NCBI GenBank assembly: GCA_964449325.1
Contig: CAYUYJ010000004.1
Coordinates: 94,757-158,756 of the forward strand
Direction: 5' to 3'
DNA from: RGIG3002 sp964449325
GTDB taxonomy: Bacteria > Bacillota > Clostridia > Lachnospirales > Lachnospiraceae
DNA length: 64,000 bases
The translations under genes were made by a program, and so were the position numbers. Numbering within the stretch: position 1 is the first letter of the stretch; each line of letters opens with the position of its first letter. The notes under the pieces are model-generated. The model saw only the letters and a list, made by a program, of their open reading frames with translations, had not been told where the DNA came from and ran no database searches. Shown here piece after piece: positions 35,752 through 43,698 of this stretch.

Positions 35752-36333
35752 TCAGCGTTCCGAAAATTCATTTGTCTGAGCAGCATATTTTTTGATGTCT
35801 TTTGCAAAGATAGTCCTGAATAAGGTACGAACAAGCGGCTGGATAAAGTACATCTGTGTAAAGAATGCAAATGGGAAATTAAAGCATACAAGCTTTATCC
35901 AGTTTGCAAGCAATGTCCATATATGAAAGCCTGCATAGTAGGGAAAGTACAAAAATGCTGCAATAAGGCTCATTGTCGGACACATGATGCCTACGGTTGC
36001 GTTGATAATTGCGCTTTCAAAAATCATCGGATGATTCTTTTGTGGATCAAACTTTCTGCAAGCCAGACGGAAGGATAATGGGCTTCCCACCAGAATTTCT
36101 AACGTGAAGGCAAAGCAGAATTCGACAAGTATTACTGTCCGGATGGGACACATTCTTCCAAACATGTATACTCCACCCTGAGCACGGATGGCATTTAGGA
36201 CACTGTTTTCTCCGGTAATATTCATCAGGGTCTGTCCGTTTACTACATAAAGGCTGTAGAATACATAAGCATGTACAGTAATTAAAACGGTTAAGAATGC
36301 AAATACGATTCTTTGAAATTGATTTCTTGGCAT
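35752..36333 (-). CDS. DUF2798 family membrane protein
   Basis: A 193-residue protein starting MPRNQFQRIVFAFLTVLITV, the usual N-terminus of DUF2798 proteins, with four membrane helices arranged as two similar halves. Function unknown. The ATG at 36333 is chosen because AAAGGAGAA lies 7 nt upstream, against a longer frame from 36357. A structured leader with a T-run lies directly in front (36358-36452), so expression may be attenuated. Confidence 0.8.
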   Translation of the reverse strand: MPRNQFQRIVFAFLTVLITVHAYVFYSLYVVNGQTLMNITGENSVLNAIRAQGGVYMFGRMCPIRTVILVEFCFAFTLEILVGSPLSFRLACRKFDPQKNHPMIFESAIINATVGIMCPTMSLIAAFLYFPYYAGFHIWTLLANWIKLVCFNFPFAFFTQMYFIQPLVRTLFRTIFAKDIKKYAAQTNEFSER

Positions 36334-36355
36334 AACTTTTCTCCTTTTGTCGCAC

Positions 36356-36452
36356 AAAAAAACACAAGTAGAAAATGCAGAATAATCGGATTCAGGTTAT
36401 ATACATATGTACCGTAATCAGATTTACATGCAAAGCAATACTTGTGTCGTTT
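36356..36452 (-). promoter_or_regulatory. structured 5' leader with terminator-like end
   Basis: On the minus strand a 9-bp outer stem (ACACAAGTA at 36452-36444 with TACTTGTGT at 36371-36363) encloses TGCA/TGCA, an AATCTGATT/AATCCGATT pair and a self-complementary TACATATGTA. A run of seven T follows the outer stem, then the ribosome-binding site of the DUF2798 gene. This is the form of an attenuator or riboswitch, but I cannot match it to a known class. A small inverted-repeat element is the alternative. Confidence 0.5.
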
Positions 36453-36591
36453 ATGTGTTTTTATTTATTTTTCGTATTTTAACTTAACATAATCTAACCG
36501 AAAGTTCAAAGGGAAATTTTCACAAAATTTTTCATTTGTCATTTTAATTTATGTTGTCTATTGCCGAAACATATCTTTGTAGAATGAGCAG

Positions 36592-36620
36592 TTGTCAGTA
36601 AGGCAGAGAATGCGTATAAT
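36592..36620 (+). promoter_or_regulatory. promoter of aroA
   Basis: TTGTCA (36592-36597) and TATAAT (36615-36620) with a 17-bp spacer, 66 bp before the aroA start. Confidence 0.75.
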
Positions 36621-36685
36621 ATTGAGTATTGGAACAGAATGAGAAAGAAGAATTTCCGGCAATGATAACTTTTGGGAGGCTGATG

Positions 36686-38032
36686 ATGGATAAAAATATT
36701 TATGAAGTGAAATGTCCGAGGAAAATAAAGGAAAATGTTTTGGCAGAGGCGGTTGTGCCCGGTTCCAAGTCGATTACAAACAGGGCTTTGCTTCTTGCAG
36801 CTATGGCGAATGGAACAAGTACGCTTAAGGGCTGTCTTACAAGCGATGATGCAAGACATTTTTTGGAGTGTCTTAAAACGCTTGGTTTTCCTGTGAAGGA
36901 AGATGCTGATAGGGGACTTGGAAGTACGATAACCATAACAGGCTACGGTGGAGAGATTCCCAATAAAAAAACGGAAATTTATGTAGGAAGTGCAGGAACA
37001 GCCGCAAGATTTCTGGTAGCAATGCTGGCATTTTCGGATGGGGAGTATACTGTGAATTCCTCTGAACAGATGAAAAAACGTCCTATGCAGCCGTTGATTG
37101 ATGCACTGAAAGAGGCAGGAGCAAAAGTAGAGTGTATGGAAGAAGAGGGGCGTTTTCCGTTACATATTATCGGAGTTGGGGACAAATCCCTGATACCGGA
37201 TAAGTTTACTGTAAATATAGATAAAAGTTCACAGTTTTTGAGTGCCCTGCTGATTGCAGTGGGGGCATTGGAGAAAAAGGCAGAAATAAGTGTGGTAGGT
37301 ACGCACGGACTAAGCTATGTAGACCTTACTGCGGAAATGATGAAAAGCTTTGGAGTCGCTCCGAAAAAACAGGTCGTGGACGGGCAGATAAAATATCTGC
37401 TTACGGGCGAAGGAAGTTTAGAAGCCCTTGTATACGAGGTGGAGCCTGATATGTCGGCAGCAGCTTACTTTTATGCTCTTGCAGCAGTGCTTGGGGCAAA
37501 AGTGACTGTGAGGGGTGTGACAGCCAATATGCTTCAGGGAGATGTAGCGTTTCTTAAGGTACTCGAAAAGATGGGATGCGAGATACAGGATGGAAACGAT
37601 GGAAATCTTGTTGTAGCAGGTAAAGAAGGCGGAAAACTTAAGGGCGGATTCCGTGTGGATATGTCTGCGTTTTCGGATCAGGCACTTACTTTGGCGGCAA
37701 TGGCGCCATTTGCAGATGCACCGATAACCATAACCGGAATAGGACACATCCGTTTGCAGGAATGTGACAGAATTAATGCAATTGTAAAGAACCTTGACGT
37801 ACTCGGTATCAGGACAGAGGAAAAAGCGGATGAGGTAACGATATATCCGGGAGTACCAAAGGGCGGTGAGTTGGAAACCTTTGATGACCATAGAGTGGCA
37901 ATGGCATTTGCACTGACAGGACTTAGAACACAGGGAGTAATCATTCGGAATCCGTCTTGCTGTAAAAAAACGTTTGCGGAGTATTTTGATGTGCTTGAAA
38001 AGGTTTTGACGGAACTTGATGTAACAGAATAA
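36686..38032 (+). CDS. aroA: 3-phosphoshikimate 1-carboxyvinyltransferase (EPSP synthase)
   Basis: About 448 residues. Diagnostic motifs are VVPGSKSITNRALLLAA, VGSAGTAARFLVAML, EQMKKRPMQPLIDAL, IDKSSQFLSALLIA, DMSAAAYFYALAA and FDDHRVAMAFALTG. It joins shikimate-3-phosphate and PEP in aromatic amino acid synthesis. The LxxAMANGT loop and overall divergence suggest the class II-like form found in Firmicutes, which I cannot confirm by eye. GGGAGG (36672-36677) supports the ATG at 36686. Unusually it stands apart from other aro genes. Confidence 0.95.
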   Translation: MDKNIYEVKCPRKIKENVLAEAVVPGSKSITNRALLLAAMANGTSTLKGCLTSDDARHFLECLKTLGFPVKEDADRGLGSTITITGYGGEIPNKKTEIYVGSAGTAARFLVAMLAFSDGEYTVNSSEQMKKRPMQPLIDALKEAGAKVECMEEEGRFPLHIIGVGDKSLIPDKFTVNIDKSSQFLSALLIAVGALEKKAEISVVGTHGLSYVDLTAEMMKSFGVAPKKQVVDGQIKYLLTGEGSLEALVYEVEPDMSAAAYFYALAAVLGAKVTVRGVTANMLQGDVAFLKVLEKMGCEIQDGNDGNLVVAGKEGGKLKGGFRVDMSAFSDQALTLAAMAPFADAPITITGIGHIRLQECDRINAIVKNLDVLGIRTEEKADEVTIYPGVPKGGELETFDDHRVAMAFALTGLRTQGVIIRNPSCCKKTFAEYFDVLEKVLTELDVTE

Positions 38033-38050
38033 TTCAATTTCCCAAAACTA

Positions 38051-38120
38051 TTGACAAGATTCCTTTGCTTTCATATAATATTCTACAATATATATTGCGC
38101 AATATATATTGTAGAATATT
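38051..38120 (+). promoter_or_regulatory. promoter with perfect 44-bp TetR palindrome
   Basis: TTGACA (38051-38056) and TATAAT (38074-38079) have a 17-bp spacer. Directly over and behind the -10 box is a perfect 22-bp inverted repeat without spacer (arms 38077-38098 and 38099-38120). The TetR gene begins 18 bp later. Strong autoregulation is expected. A cruciform or very stable leader hairpin is also possible. Confidence 0.88.
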
Positions 38121-38138
38121 TGAAAGGAAATGAAAGAA

Positions 38139-38762
38139 ATGGCGCCGAAGAATAAGTTTACGAGAGAAGAAATGGTTGCAGCTGCGGTGCGTGTTGTCCG
38201 TGCAAAGGGAATCGATGCACTTACGGCAAAAGCATTGGCTAATGAGCTCGGTGTTTCCACACAGCCGGTATTCACCTGTTTTCATACCATTGATGAAGCG
38301 AAGCGAGAGGTTTGTTCCGCAGCGGAGAGATTGTATGATAGTTATGTGGCAGAAGGACTGCATATGCCAATTCCGTTCTTTGGTGTAGGAATGCAATATA
38401 TTCGTTTTGCAAAGGAAGAACCGGAGCTGTATCGGCTATTGTTTTTAACGACACAGGAGGGTGAGAACAGTAGTGTAATGGTCGCTATGCGGCATTCACA
38501 GGATTTGGTGAGAGAATCTCTACAGCAAACGTATCATATTGATGCGCTGACAGCGGACCGATACTATAGGGATATGTGGCTTGTGGTGCATAGTCTGGCT
38601 ACACTTGTTGTAACCGGAGGTTGTACATATTCGGAACAGGAAATAAGTGAAATTATGACAGCTTTTAGTGTCAGTATTTGCAAAGCAATCAAGGAGATTC
38701 CGGGCTTTGTGGAAAATAGCTTTGACCGGGATGCAATATTTCGTGAATTGGTGGAGGAATGA
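38139..38762 (+). CDS. TetR/AcrR family transcriptional regulator
   Basis: A 207-residue protein. The helix-turn-helix is residues about 10-45 (MVAAAVRVVRAKGIDALTAK, then LANELGVSTQPVF), and the C-terminal domain has the WHG-like pattern YRDMWLVVHSLATLVVTGG (TetR_C_33 type). The ATG at 38139 gives a 10-nt distance to AAAGGA; an ATG at 38130 is too close. Its stop abuts the next gene (membrane M50-like), probably its target. The palindrome upstream is its likely operator, and the same half-site occurs at 9809-9856. Confidence 0.9.
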   Translation: MAPKNKFTREEMVAAAVRVVRAKGIDALTAKALANELGVSTQPVFTCFHTIDEAKREVCSAAERLYDSYVAEGLHMPIPFFGVGMQYIRFAKEEPELYRLLFLTTQEGENSSVMVAMRHSQDLVRESLQQTYHIDALTADRYYRDMWLVVHSLATLVVTGGCTYSEQEISEIMTAFSVSICKAIKEIPGFVENSFDRDAIFRELVEE

Positions 38763-38764
38763 TT

Positions 38765-39268
38765 ATGAACAAGAGAATGAGACAATATATTGGAATTCTG
38801 GCAGCACTTGTTGCTTATTATATCGTACATGAAGGAGCACATTTGATTATTGCATTCCTATTCGGTGTTTTTAAAAGAGTACGTTTTTTGGGATTGGGGA
38901 TACAGATTGATGTCAACAATGTAGAAATGACAGAAACGCAAATGTTCATTTTCTGTTTGGTGGGTGCACTCAGTACATTTATCGCCGGATATCTTCTTAT
39001 TGCTTTGCGAAAGGTGATTTGCCAAGCAAAGAGTAAAGTGTTTCGAGCTGTTATGTATTACATAACGATGGCAATGCTCTTGCTTGACCCATTGTATTTG
39101 AGTATTTTATGTGGCTTCTTCGGTGGAGGAGATATGAATGGAATTGCACTGTTTGTACAGGAATGGATTGCAAGAATTATCTTTGGTATATTGTTGCTTG
39201 TAAATGGCGGTATGTTTTGGAAGATGGTTTTACCAATTTACAAGCTTTCATTTGAAAAAGAGTTTTAA
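38765..39268 (+). CDS. membrane protein with HExxH motif (M50-like)
   Basis: A 167-residue protein with four or five membrane helices. YYIVHEGAHLIIAFLFG near residue 23 contains HEGAH inside a helix, the arrangement of site-2-type intramembrane zinc proteases; a second conserved metal ligand could be the D in LLLDPLYLS. GGAGG (38752-38756) supports the ATG at 38765; one at 38759 overlaps the TetR stop. It is co-transcribed with the TetR gene. Activity is unproven. Confidence 0.65.
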   Translation: MNKRMRQYIGILAALVAYYIVHEGAHLIIAFLFGVFKRVRFLGLGIQIDVNNVEMTETQMFIFCLVGALSTFIAGYLLIALRKVICQAKSKVFRAVMYYITMAMLLLDPLYLSILCGFFGGGDMNGIALFVQEWIARIIFGILLLVNGGMFWKMVLPIYKLSFEKEF

Positions 39269-39358
39269 GGAAAGTGGAGGAGCAGTTAGAGCAAGAGAGT
39301 ATTTGGAGTCTCCGGAGGCTGGTACCGGGAAGGAAAAAGTATGTGAGGATAATGAAAT

Positions 39359-39910
39359 ATGCAGATTAGGATTGAAAAAGTAAAATTACATAGTGAGAAT
39401 GTAAAACGTATCTATTTTGAGGCGTTCCCTAAAAAAGAGCGAATGCCCTTTCCAATGATGGTGGCTATGTCTATGCTGTGGAATACACAGTTTTTTGCGT
39501 TCTATGACGGGGATACCTTATGCGGATTTGTATATTTGGCTCAAAATAGTAAATTAGTGTTCGTTATGTTTTTCGCAGTAGACCAAAGTCTTCGTTCAAA
39601 AGGTTACGGAAGTGCGATATTGCATGAAATTCAAAAGATGTATCCCAATAAAAAGATTATTATTTCTATTGAGCCTTGTGATGAAAAAGCAGCTGATATA
39701 GAATTGAGAAAAAGACGTAAAGCGTTTTATATGCGAAATGGATATAAAGAAACAGGATATATGATGAAGTTGAATGGCGTGATACAGGAAATTATCATCA
39801 TAAACGGAGAATTTGTTAAAAAGGAATTTCTTCTTTTCTTTGCATTTTATAGCAATGGGACTGTGTGGCCAAAGATTTGGAAACAAACAGAAAAGAATGT
39901 TATTGAGTAA
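39359..39910 (+). CDS. GNAT family N-acetyltransferase
   Basis: A 183-residue GNAT protein: VKRIYFEAFPKKERMPF at the N-terminus, MFFAVDQSLRSKGYGSAILHEI (beta-4 and acetyl-CoA loop, about residues 72-93) and KAFYMRNGYKETGYMMKLNG. A helical tail of 30 residues follows. The site before the ATG is weak (GTGAGGATAATGAAAT). The 90 bp before it hold no gene I can support. It is the first of the long run of plus-strand acetyltransferases. Confidence 0.82.
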   Translation: MQIRIEKVKLHSENVKRIYFEAFPKKERMPFPMMVAMSMLWNTQFFAFYDGDTLCGFVYLAQNSKLVFVMFFAVDQSLRSKGYGSAILHEIQKMYPNKKIIISIEPCDEKAADIELRKRRKAFYMRNGYKETGYMMKLNGVIQEIIIINGEFVKKEFLLFFAFYSNGTVWPKIWKQTEKNVIE

Positions 39911-39957
39911 AATCCCGGATCGGACAGTTTAAATTCGGATTTGTGGGAGAAATTACA

Positions 39958-40389
39958 ATGAATACGAATAGAAAGTGGGAAAAGGAAGGGTTTGTAATTA
40001 GAGCTGCACAGGCCTCCGACGCAGAAGATTATTTTTACCAAAATTTTAATCCGTTAGATAAAGAAGCGGCGCGATTGACCGGATGCAAAGAGGTATTTAC
40101 AAAAGAAGAAATAGTTTCCTTTTTTCTAAAATCTCTTGAAGATGAAGAACGAGGAAAAGGAATGGGAACATGGGTGGTAGAAACTACTCGTGATTTTGCA
40201 TTTGAAGAATTGAAATTGCATCGTTTGGAATTAGATGTATATTCATTTAATCCGAGGGCGGAAAAGGTATATCTTAAGGCAGGTTTTAAGAGAGAAGGTA
40301 TTCTTCGTGATGCCGTCTTGGATGGAGATAAATATGCAGATGATATACTTATGTCTATTCTTGAGGATGAATGGAGATGTTTAAAATAA
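39958..40389 (+). CDS. GNAT acetyltransferase with probable internal deletion
   Basis: About 143 residues of a RimJ/RimL-type acetyltransferase that is normally about 180. The N-terminus (FVIRAAQASDAEDYFYQNF) and the C-terminal part (GKGMGTWVVETTRDFAFEEL, HRLELDVYSFNPRAEKVYLKAGF) are typical, but residues usually carrying beta strands 2-4 are missing between SFFLKSLEDEE and RGKGMG. The join is in frame. GGGAG lies 8 nt before the ATG. The fold would lack core strands, so activity is doubtful. Confidence 0.65.
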   Translation: MNTNRKWEKEGFVIRAAQASDAEDYFYQNFNPLDKEAARLTGCKEVFTKEEIVSFFLKSLEDEERGKGMGTWVVETTRDFAFEELKLHRLELDVYSFNPRAEKVYLKAGFKREGILRDAVLDGDKYADDILMSILEDEWRCLK

Positions 40390-40455
40390 ACTAAATAAGG
40401 AGTTGCAGGAAGGGAATACACTGGAATTATTGGAAAAGAAACATTTAGTCAGACC

Positions 40456-40653
40456 ATGAGGAGAGAAATATTGAAAGAAAAAACGATAGAAGAATTGTTA
40501 TCAGAATTGATGCTGACATGTGGTTTGGGAACAATTAATCCCCCTGTTAAATCTGTATCCAGCGGTTTTTTACATAGGATGTATCGAGTAGTAACAGAGT
40601 GCGGAACATACGCTGTTAAGTATTTAAATGGGAGAAGATACAGAAAATTTTGA
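40456..40653 (+). pseudogene. 5' fragment of an APH-type phosphotransferase gene
   Basis: The first 58 codons are nearly identical to the start of the intact phosphotransferase at 46332 (for example IEELLSELMLTCGLGTIN and HRMYRV, YAVKYLN). After AAGTATTTAAAT at 40629 the sequence jumps into the middle of a cassette repeat (GGGAGAAGATACAGAAA), which adds GRRYRKF and a stop. The kinase core is lost. It belongs to a duplicated block described under findings. Confidence 0.85.
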
Positions 40654-40668
40654 TTTTAGTGAGGTGAT
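40630..40668 (+). repeat. cassette repeat, 3' half only (copy 1)
   Basis: GGGAGAAGATACAGAAA through GTGAGGTGATATG matches the 3' half of the repeat at 47351-47437. The hairpin half is missing, removed by the deletion that truncated the phosphotransferase. Confidence 0.75.
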
Positions 40669-40673
40669 ATGAA

Positions 40674-41216
40674 ATGTATTTATATCATTATTATGATAAG
40701 GCTATTGGCCCTTTTAAAAATTTATCAGATTTATCTATAGAAGAGGCAAATAGAGTGCTTCAAGAAATAGCAATTACAAAACCTAAAGTGCAATGTGCCA
40801 AAAGAAATGCTGACTATATGCAAGCAAGAACTTATTATGAAAATATATTACGAAGTGAATTTCAAAAGAAAGGTGGATTAATCTGCAGACAGGTACCACA
40901 TTATATGGTAGTAGAACATAGCCCGTGGTTAAGTACTTGGTATGAAAATAGTTCCTATATAAAAATACCTATCGAAGAGTTTGACTTAAGAACGATATCC
41001 TTTACATACGGAGATTCACATCCGACCTTTAGTGACAGAGTAAATGATGGAAAAGAGTATCGTAAGAAGCTTTATACTTACGATGAAATCTTAGAAGTGA
41101 TAGAAAAGTATGGATTACCTCAGGATTGGAATGATGATGGAAAATATGGGCCTGAAAGATATATAGAAGCACATATTTGGAGTGATGATGTTATAGGTAA
41201 ATACCTGGCGGAATAG
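40674..41216 (+). CDS. conserved protein of unknown function
   Basis: A 180-residue soluble protein starting MYLYHYYDKAIGPFKNLSDL, with RNADYMQARTYYENILRSEF, QVPHYMVVEHSPWLSTWYEN and FTYGDSHPTFSD. There are no membrane segments and no catalytic motif I recognise; His/Tyr/Trp content is high. GTGAGGTGAT (from the repeat before it) supplies the ribosome-binding site. Two partial copies occur at 42888 and 47445, so the gene has been copied at least twice in this region. It is the only complete copy here. Confidence 0.75.
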   Translation: MYLYHYYDKAIGPFKNLSDLSIEEANRVLQEIAITKPKVQCAKRNADYMQARTYYENILRSEFQKKGGLICRQVPHYMVVEHSPWLSTWYENSSYIKIPIEEFDLRTISFTYGDSHPTFSDRVNDGKEYRKKLYTYDEILEVIEKYGLPQDWNDDGKYGPERYIEAHIWSDDVIGKYLAE

Positions 41217-41283
41217 CATATAATTCAATGTAAATGAGACAGAAAAAGAAAACGGGAAAAAGGTAAAGATAGAAAATAGCAAA

Positions 41284-41646
41284 TTGAATTTTATATGCAG
41301 GAGAGATGTTATTGATAAAGATTCTAAAGAGTGTATAGGACAGATTGCATATTTTCTTGTTGATAATAAGAACAATTTTGCAGAGATAGAATACTGTATT
41401 GGTTCTGCTTTTCAGTGTAAAGGGTTTGCAACAGAAGCAACAAAAGCTGTTATAGAATATGGATTTGATAACATAAAATTGCATAAAGTTCAGATTTGCA
41501 CAAAAACAATTAATATTCCTTCTAAAAGAGTCATAGAAAAATGTGGTTTTACGTATGAAGGTACATTAAGAGATTATTTCTTTATGGATGGGCAGTATGT
41601 TGGATGATTATATTTTTCAATTTTAAGAAATGAGTACAAGGCATAA
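41284..41646 (+). pseudogene. deletion derivative of a GNAT acetyltransferase
   Basis: The DNA is almost identical to the intact acetyltransferase at 47558-48115, but 222 bp covering the first 74 codons are gone; the ends are joined at the direct repeat TGTTAT. A C-to-T change also turns an Arg codon into TGA after QYVG, 12 codons before the true end. The remainder keeps CIGQIAYFLVDNKNN and FQCKGFATEATKAVIEYG. Non-functional. Confidence 0.88.
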
Positions 41647-41650
41647 CGAA

Positions 41651-41725
41651 AGTAAGAGGGATGCTTTTTGCCGGAAGAGCAAGAAGATGGGTGGAAGATA
41701 TAGAAAACTAAAAATTTGACGGAGG
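41651..41725 (+). repeat. cassette repeat (copy 2)
   Basis: Central hairpin CTTTTTGC/GCAAGAAG with one G-T pair, then GGAAGATATAGAAAACTAAAAATTTG ending in GGAGG, the ribosome-binding site of the VOC gene. The first hairpin is absent, as in the sister copy at 48122. Confidence 0.8.
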
Positions 41726-41733
41726 TATAGTTG

Positions 41734-42192
41734 ATGAAAATAAAAAACCCTATGTTGGTAGTAACGGATATTGATAAGTCAGTAGAATTTTATAAAAAAG
41801 TTTTGGGGCTTCATGTAATTATGGATTTTGGTGCAAATAAGACTTTGACAGGTGGTTTGGCACTGCAAACACTTGAAACTTGGAAAGAATTTATTGGTAC
41901 AGACAGCGTTTCATTCGGTAGCAATAGTTCTGAAGTATATTTTGAAGAGGATAATTTTGACAAATTTGCTGATAGACTGAAAAAGTGTGATGTGGAATAC
42001 GTCCATCCTATCAAGGAACATTCATGGGGACAGCGAGTGGTTAGAATTTATGACCCTGATAAACATATTATTGAGGTTGGCGAGAACATAAAAGTAGTTT
42101 GTAAACGTTTCTTGGATAGTGGCATGACCCCAGAGCAAGTAGCAGAAAGAATGGATGTACCAATGAAATTCGTAAAGGCTTGTATACGCTAA
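41734..42192 (+). CDS. VOC (glyoxalase/bleomycin-resistance fold) protein
   Basis: About 152 residues. The beta-alpha-beta-beta-beta start is clear (MLVVTDIDKSVEFYKKVLGL) and the second module has SEVYFEEDNFDKFADRLKK, SWGQRVVRIYDPDKHIIEVGE, with a metal-ligand Glu in the last. The final 25 residues (DSGMTPEQVAERMDVPMKFV) form an unusual helical tail. GGAGG (41721-41725) precedes the ATG at 41734. It lies between two cassette repeats. Substrate unknown. Confidence 0.85.
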   Translation: MKIKNPMLVVTDIDKSVEFYKKVLGLHVIMDFGANKTLTGGLALQTLETWKEFIGTDSVSFGSNSSEVYFEEDNFDKFADRLKKCDVEYVHPIKEHSWGQRVVRIYDPDKHIIEVGENIKVVCKRFLDSGMTPEQVAERMDVPMKFVKACIR

Positions 42193-42219
42193 AGTCCAAT
42201 TTATAGGAAAAGAAAATTA

Positions 42220-42312
42220 CAATTGACCGAGCTCTTTAGAGCGAGGGATGCTTCCTGCCCGAAGGGCAAGAAGATGGATGAAAGATACAGAAAAACTTAG
42301 AATTTGCGGAGG
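42220..42312 (+). repeat. cassette repeat (copy 3), near consensus
   Basis: Starts CAATTGACCGAG, first hairpin GCTCT-TT-AGAGC, second hairpin CTTCCTGCCC-GAA-GGGCAAGAAG (one mismatch), then GATGAAAGATACAGAAA and AATTTGCGGAGG. It bridges the stop of the VOC gene and the ribosome-binding site of the phosphatase gene. Confidence 0.88.
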
Positions 42313-42319
42313 TTTATGA

Positions 42320-42862
42320 TTGCGAATAACGATAATTCGCCATGGTAAAGTAAATATGAAGTGGCCCAAGAAGTGCTCTTCCAGTGATTTTGATATGGCT
42401 TGTGCGGAATATGATAGAAGTGATTTGGAAAGTATTAATATTACTCCATTATGTGAAGAAACTGATAGAATTTATGTAAGTATGTTATCGCGAAGCGTAC
42501 ATACTGCCGAAATCCTGTTTCCTAATAAGAAATATTATGAAATGCCGGAAATTGGTGAGGTTCCATTGAAATCATTTATGGAAACAGAAAAAAGATTACC
42601 TTTATGGATGTGGAATATTATGGGCAGAGTGCAATGGTATATAGGTAGTTCTCGTCAATTAGAAAAAAGAAATAGTACAATACAAAGAGCGAATAGAGTT
42701 ATAGATTTATGTGAAAGTCAAAATGAAGATTGTATTTTGGTAACACATGGATTTTTTATGAAGACATTGATTAGAGCTTTGAAAAACAGAAGGTATCAGT
42801 TATTAGGTATTAGTCAGTTTACAATTAAGAATCTACAGTTGATTTGTGCAGAAAAGCAGTAG
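42320..42862 (+). CDS. histidine phosphatase family protein
   Basis: A 180-residue phosphatase with the RHG motif (ITIIRHGKVNMKWP, residues 3-16), the second Arg in YVSMLSRSVHTAEILF, and the second His in CILVTHGFFMKTLIRAL. The start is TTG at 42320, 7 nt after the GGAGG supplied by the cassette repeat. A broad phosphomonoesterase role is likely. It is a single-gene unit between a repeat and a gene remnant. Confidence 0.85.
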   Translation: MRITIIRHGKVNMKWPKKCSSSDFDMACAEYDRSDLESINITPLCEETDRIYVSMLSRSVHTAEILFPNKKYYEMPEIGEVPLKSFMETEKRLPLWMWNIMGRVQWYIGSSRQLEKRNSTIQRANRVIDLCESQNEDCILVTHGFFMKTLIRALKNRRYQLLGISQFTIKNLQLICAEKQ

Positions 42863-42881
42863 CTTGTAATAGAAATTGATA

Positions 42882-42978
42882 TGTCCCAATTGTTTTTATA
42901 TCATTATTACGATAAGGCTATTGGCCCTTTTAAAAATTTTACGAAGTGAATTTCAAAAGGAAGGAGGAGTAATCGGGA
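42882..42978 (+). pseudogene. remnant of the unknown gene at 40674
   Basis: After TCCCAATTG (the first bases of a cassette repeat) the DNA repeats the 5' end of the 40674 gene (LYHYYDKAIGPFKN), jumps across a deletion at AAAAATTT/TTACGAAG, and continues with its LRSEFQK part for about 25 bp. The GGAGGAG at its end serves the next gene. This is a third, heavily deleted copy. Confidence 0.8.
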
Positions 42979-43566
42979 ATGAAATATATATTTTTTATTG
43001 TGATTGGGTATATTGTATTGTATTTGACTGTATGGCTTCATGAAGTGGGACATTCTATTTGGGATTGTCTGTTTGGTGTAAAACAAGGGTGGTTAAAAGT
43101 CAATGTAAAACCCTATATTTTCTTCTCAACACCAGGAGAATTGGATATTGAAGCATGGAACAATTTGAATTCGAGGCAATATGTTTTGATTGCCTATGGT
43201 GGAATTATAGCAAATGCAATATGGGCAGTAATAACCGGAATCATTATCAAGGTTGTACCAATAAGTAATTTGTATATTAATATGGCATTGTGGTTATTCA
43301 TGTCATTACATATTGGAGAGATTTTTAGTTATCTCTTTATTGGAAGTATCTATGTGGTAAGTGATATGGCGATTATAGTACAGCACATGCCTAAATTACG
43401 TATCGTAAATATCTGTGTGGGATTTTTATTGACAGTCCTTTATATTTTCCTATTAGTAAATGTGCCTGGTGATTTCCAAGTATTTATCATAATATGGAAT
43501 GTAATAACTGTAGTATCAATGTGTTCCGGTAGAATTATTTTTTCCATAAAATCTAAAAGAGCATAG
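42979..43566 (+). CDS. membrane metalloprotease-like protein (HExxH, M50-like)
   Basis: A 195-residue protein with about five membrane helices. The motif TVWLHEVGHSIWDCLFG at about residues 17-33 has HEVGH in the first helix, as in M50 intramembrane proteases, and a later helix holds the segment GGIIANAIW. It is unlike the protein at 38765 except for this motif. AAGGAGGAG before the ATG comes from the gene remnant upstream. Substrate unknown. Confidence 0.68.
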   Translation: MKYIFFIVIGYIVLYLTVWLHEVGHSIWDCLFGVKQGWLKVNVKPYIFFSTPGELDIEAWNNLNSRQYVLIAYGGIIANAIWAVITGIIIKVVPISNLYINMALWLFMSLHIGEIFSYLFIGSIYVVSDMAIIVQHMPKLRIVNICVGFLLTVLYIFLLVNVPGDFQVFIIIWNVITVVSMCSGRIIFSIKSKRA

Positions 43567-43624
43567 AATGTTGATGTGACAAACAAGGAAAAAATGTTTT
43601 TTCTACGCAAAGAGTTTGGTAAAT

Positions 43625-43690
43625 CCCAATTGAACGAGTTCTTTAGAGGGGATGGATAAAAAAGAATTAAATAAATTGGTAGTTGCGAGG
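43625..43690 (+). repeat. cassette repeat (copy 4), degenerate
   Basis: CCCAATTGAACGAGTTCTTT matches the 5' part, then the second hairpin is lost and the unit ends in GTTGCGAGG before the next acetyltransferase. Confidence 0.65.
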
Positions 43691-43698
43691 ATGATATT

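Noticed and set aside
39269..39358. Small GTG-started frame before the acetyltransferase at 39359
   Set aside because: It overlaps the next start, has low-complexity composition and matches nothing I know.
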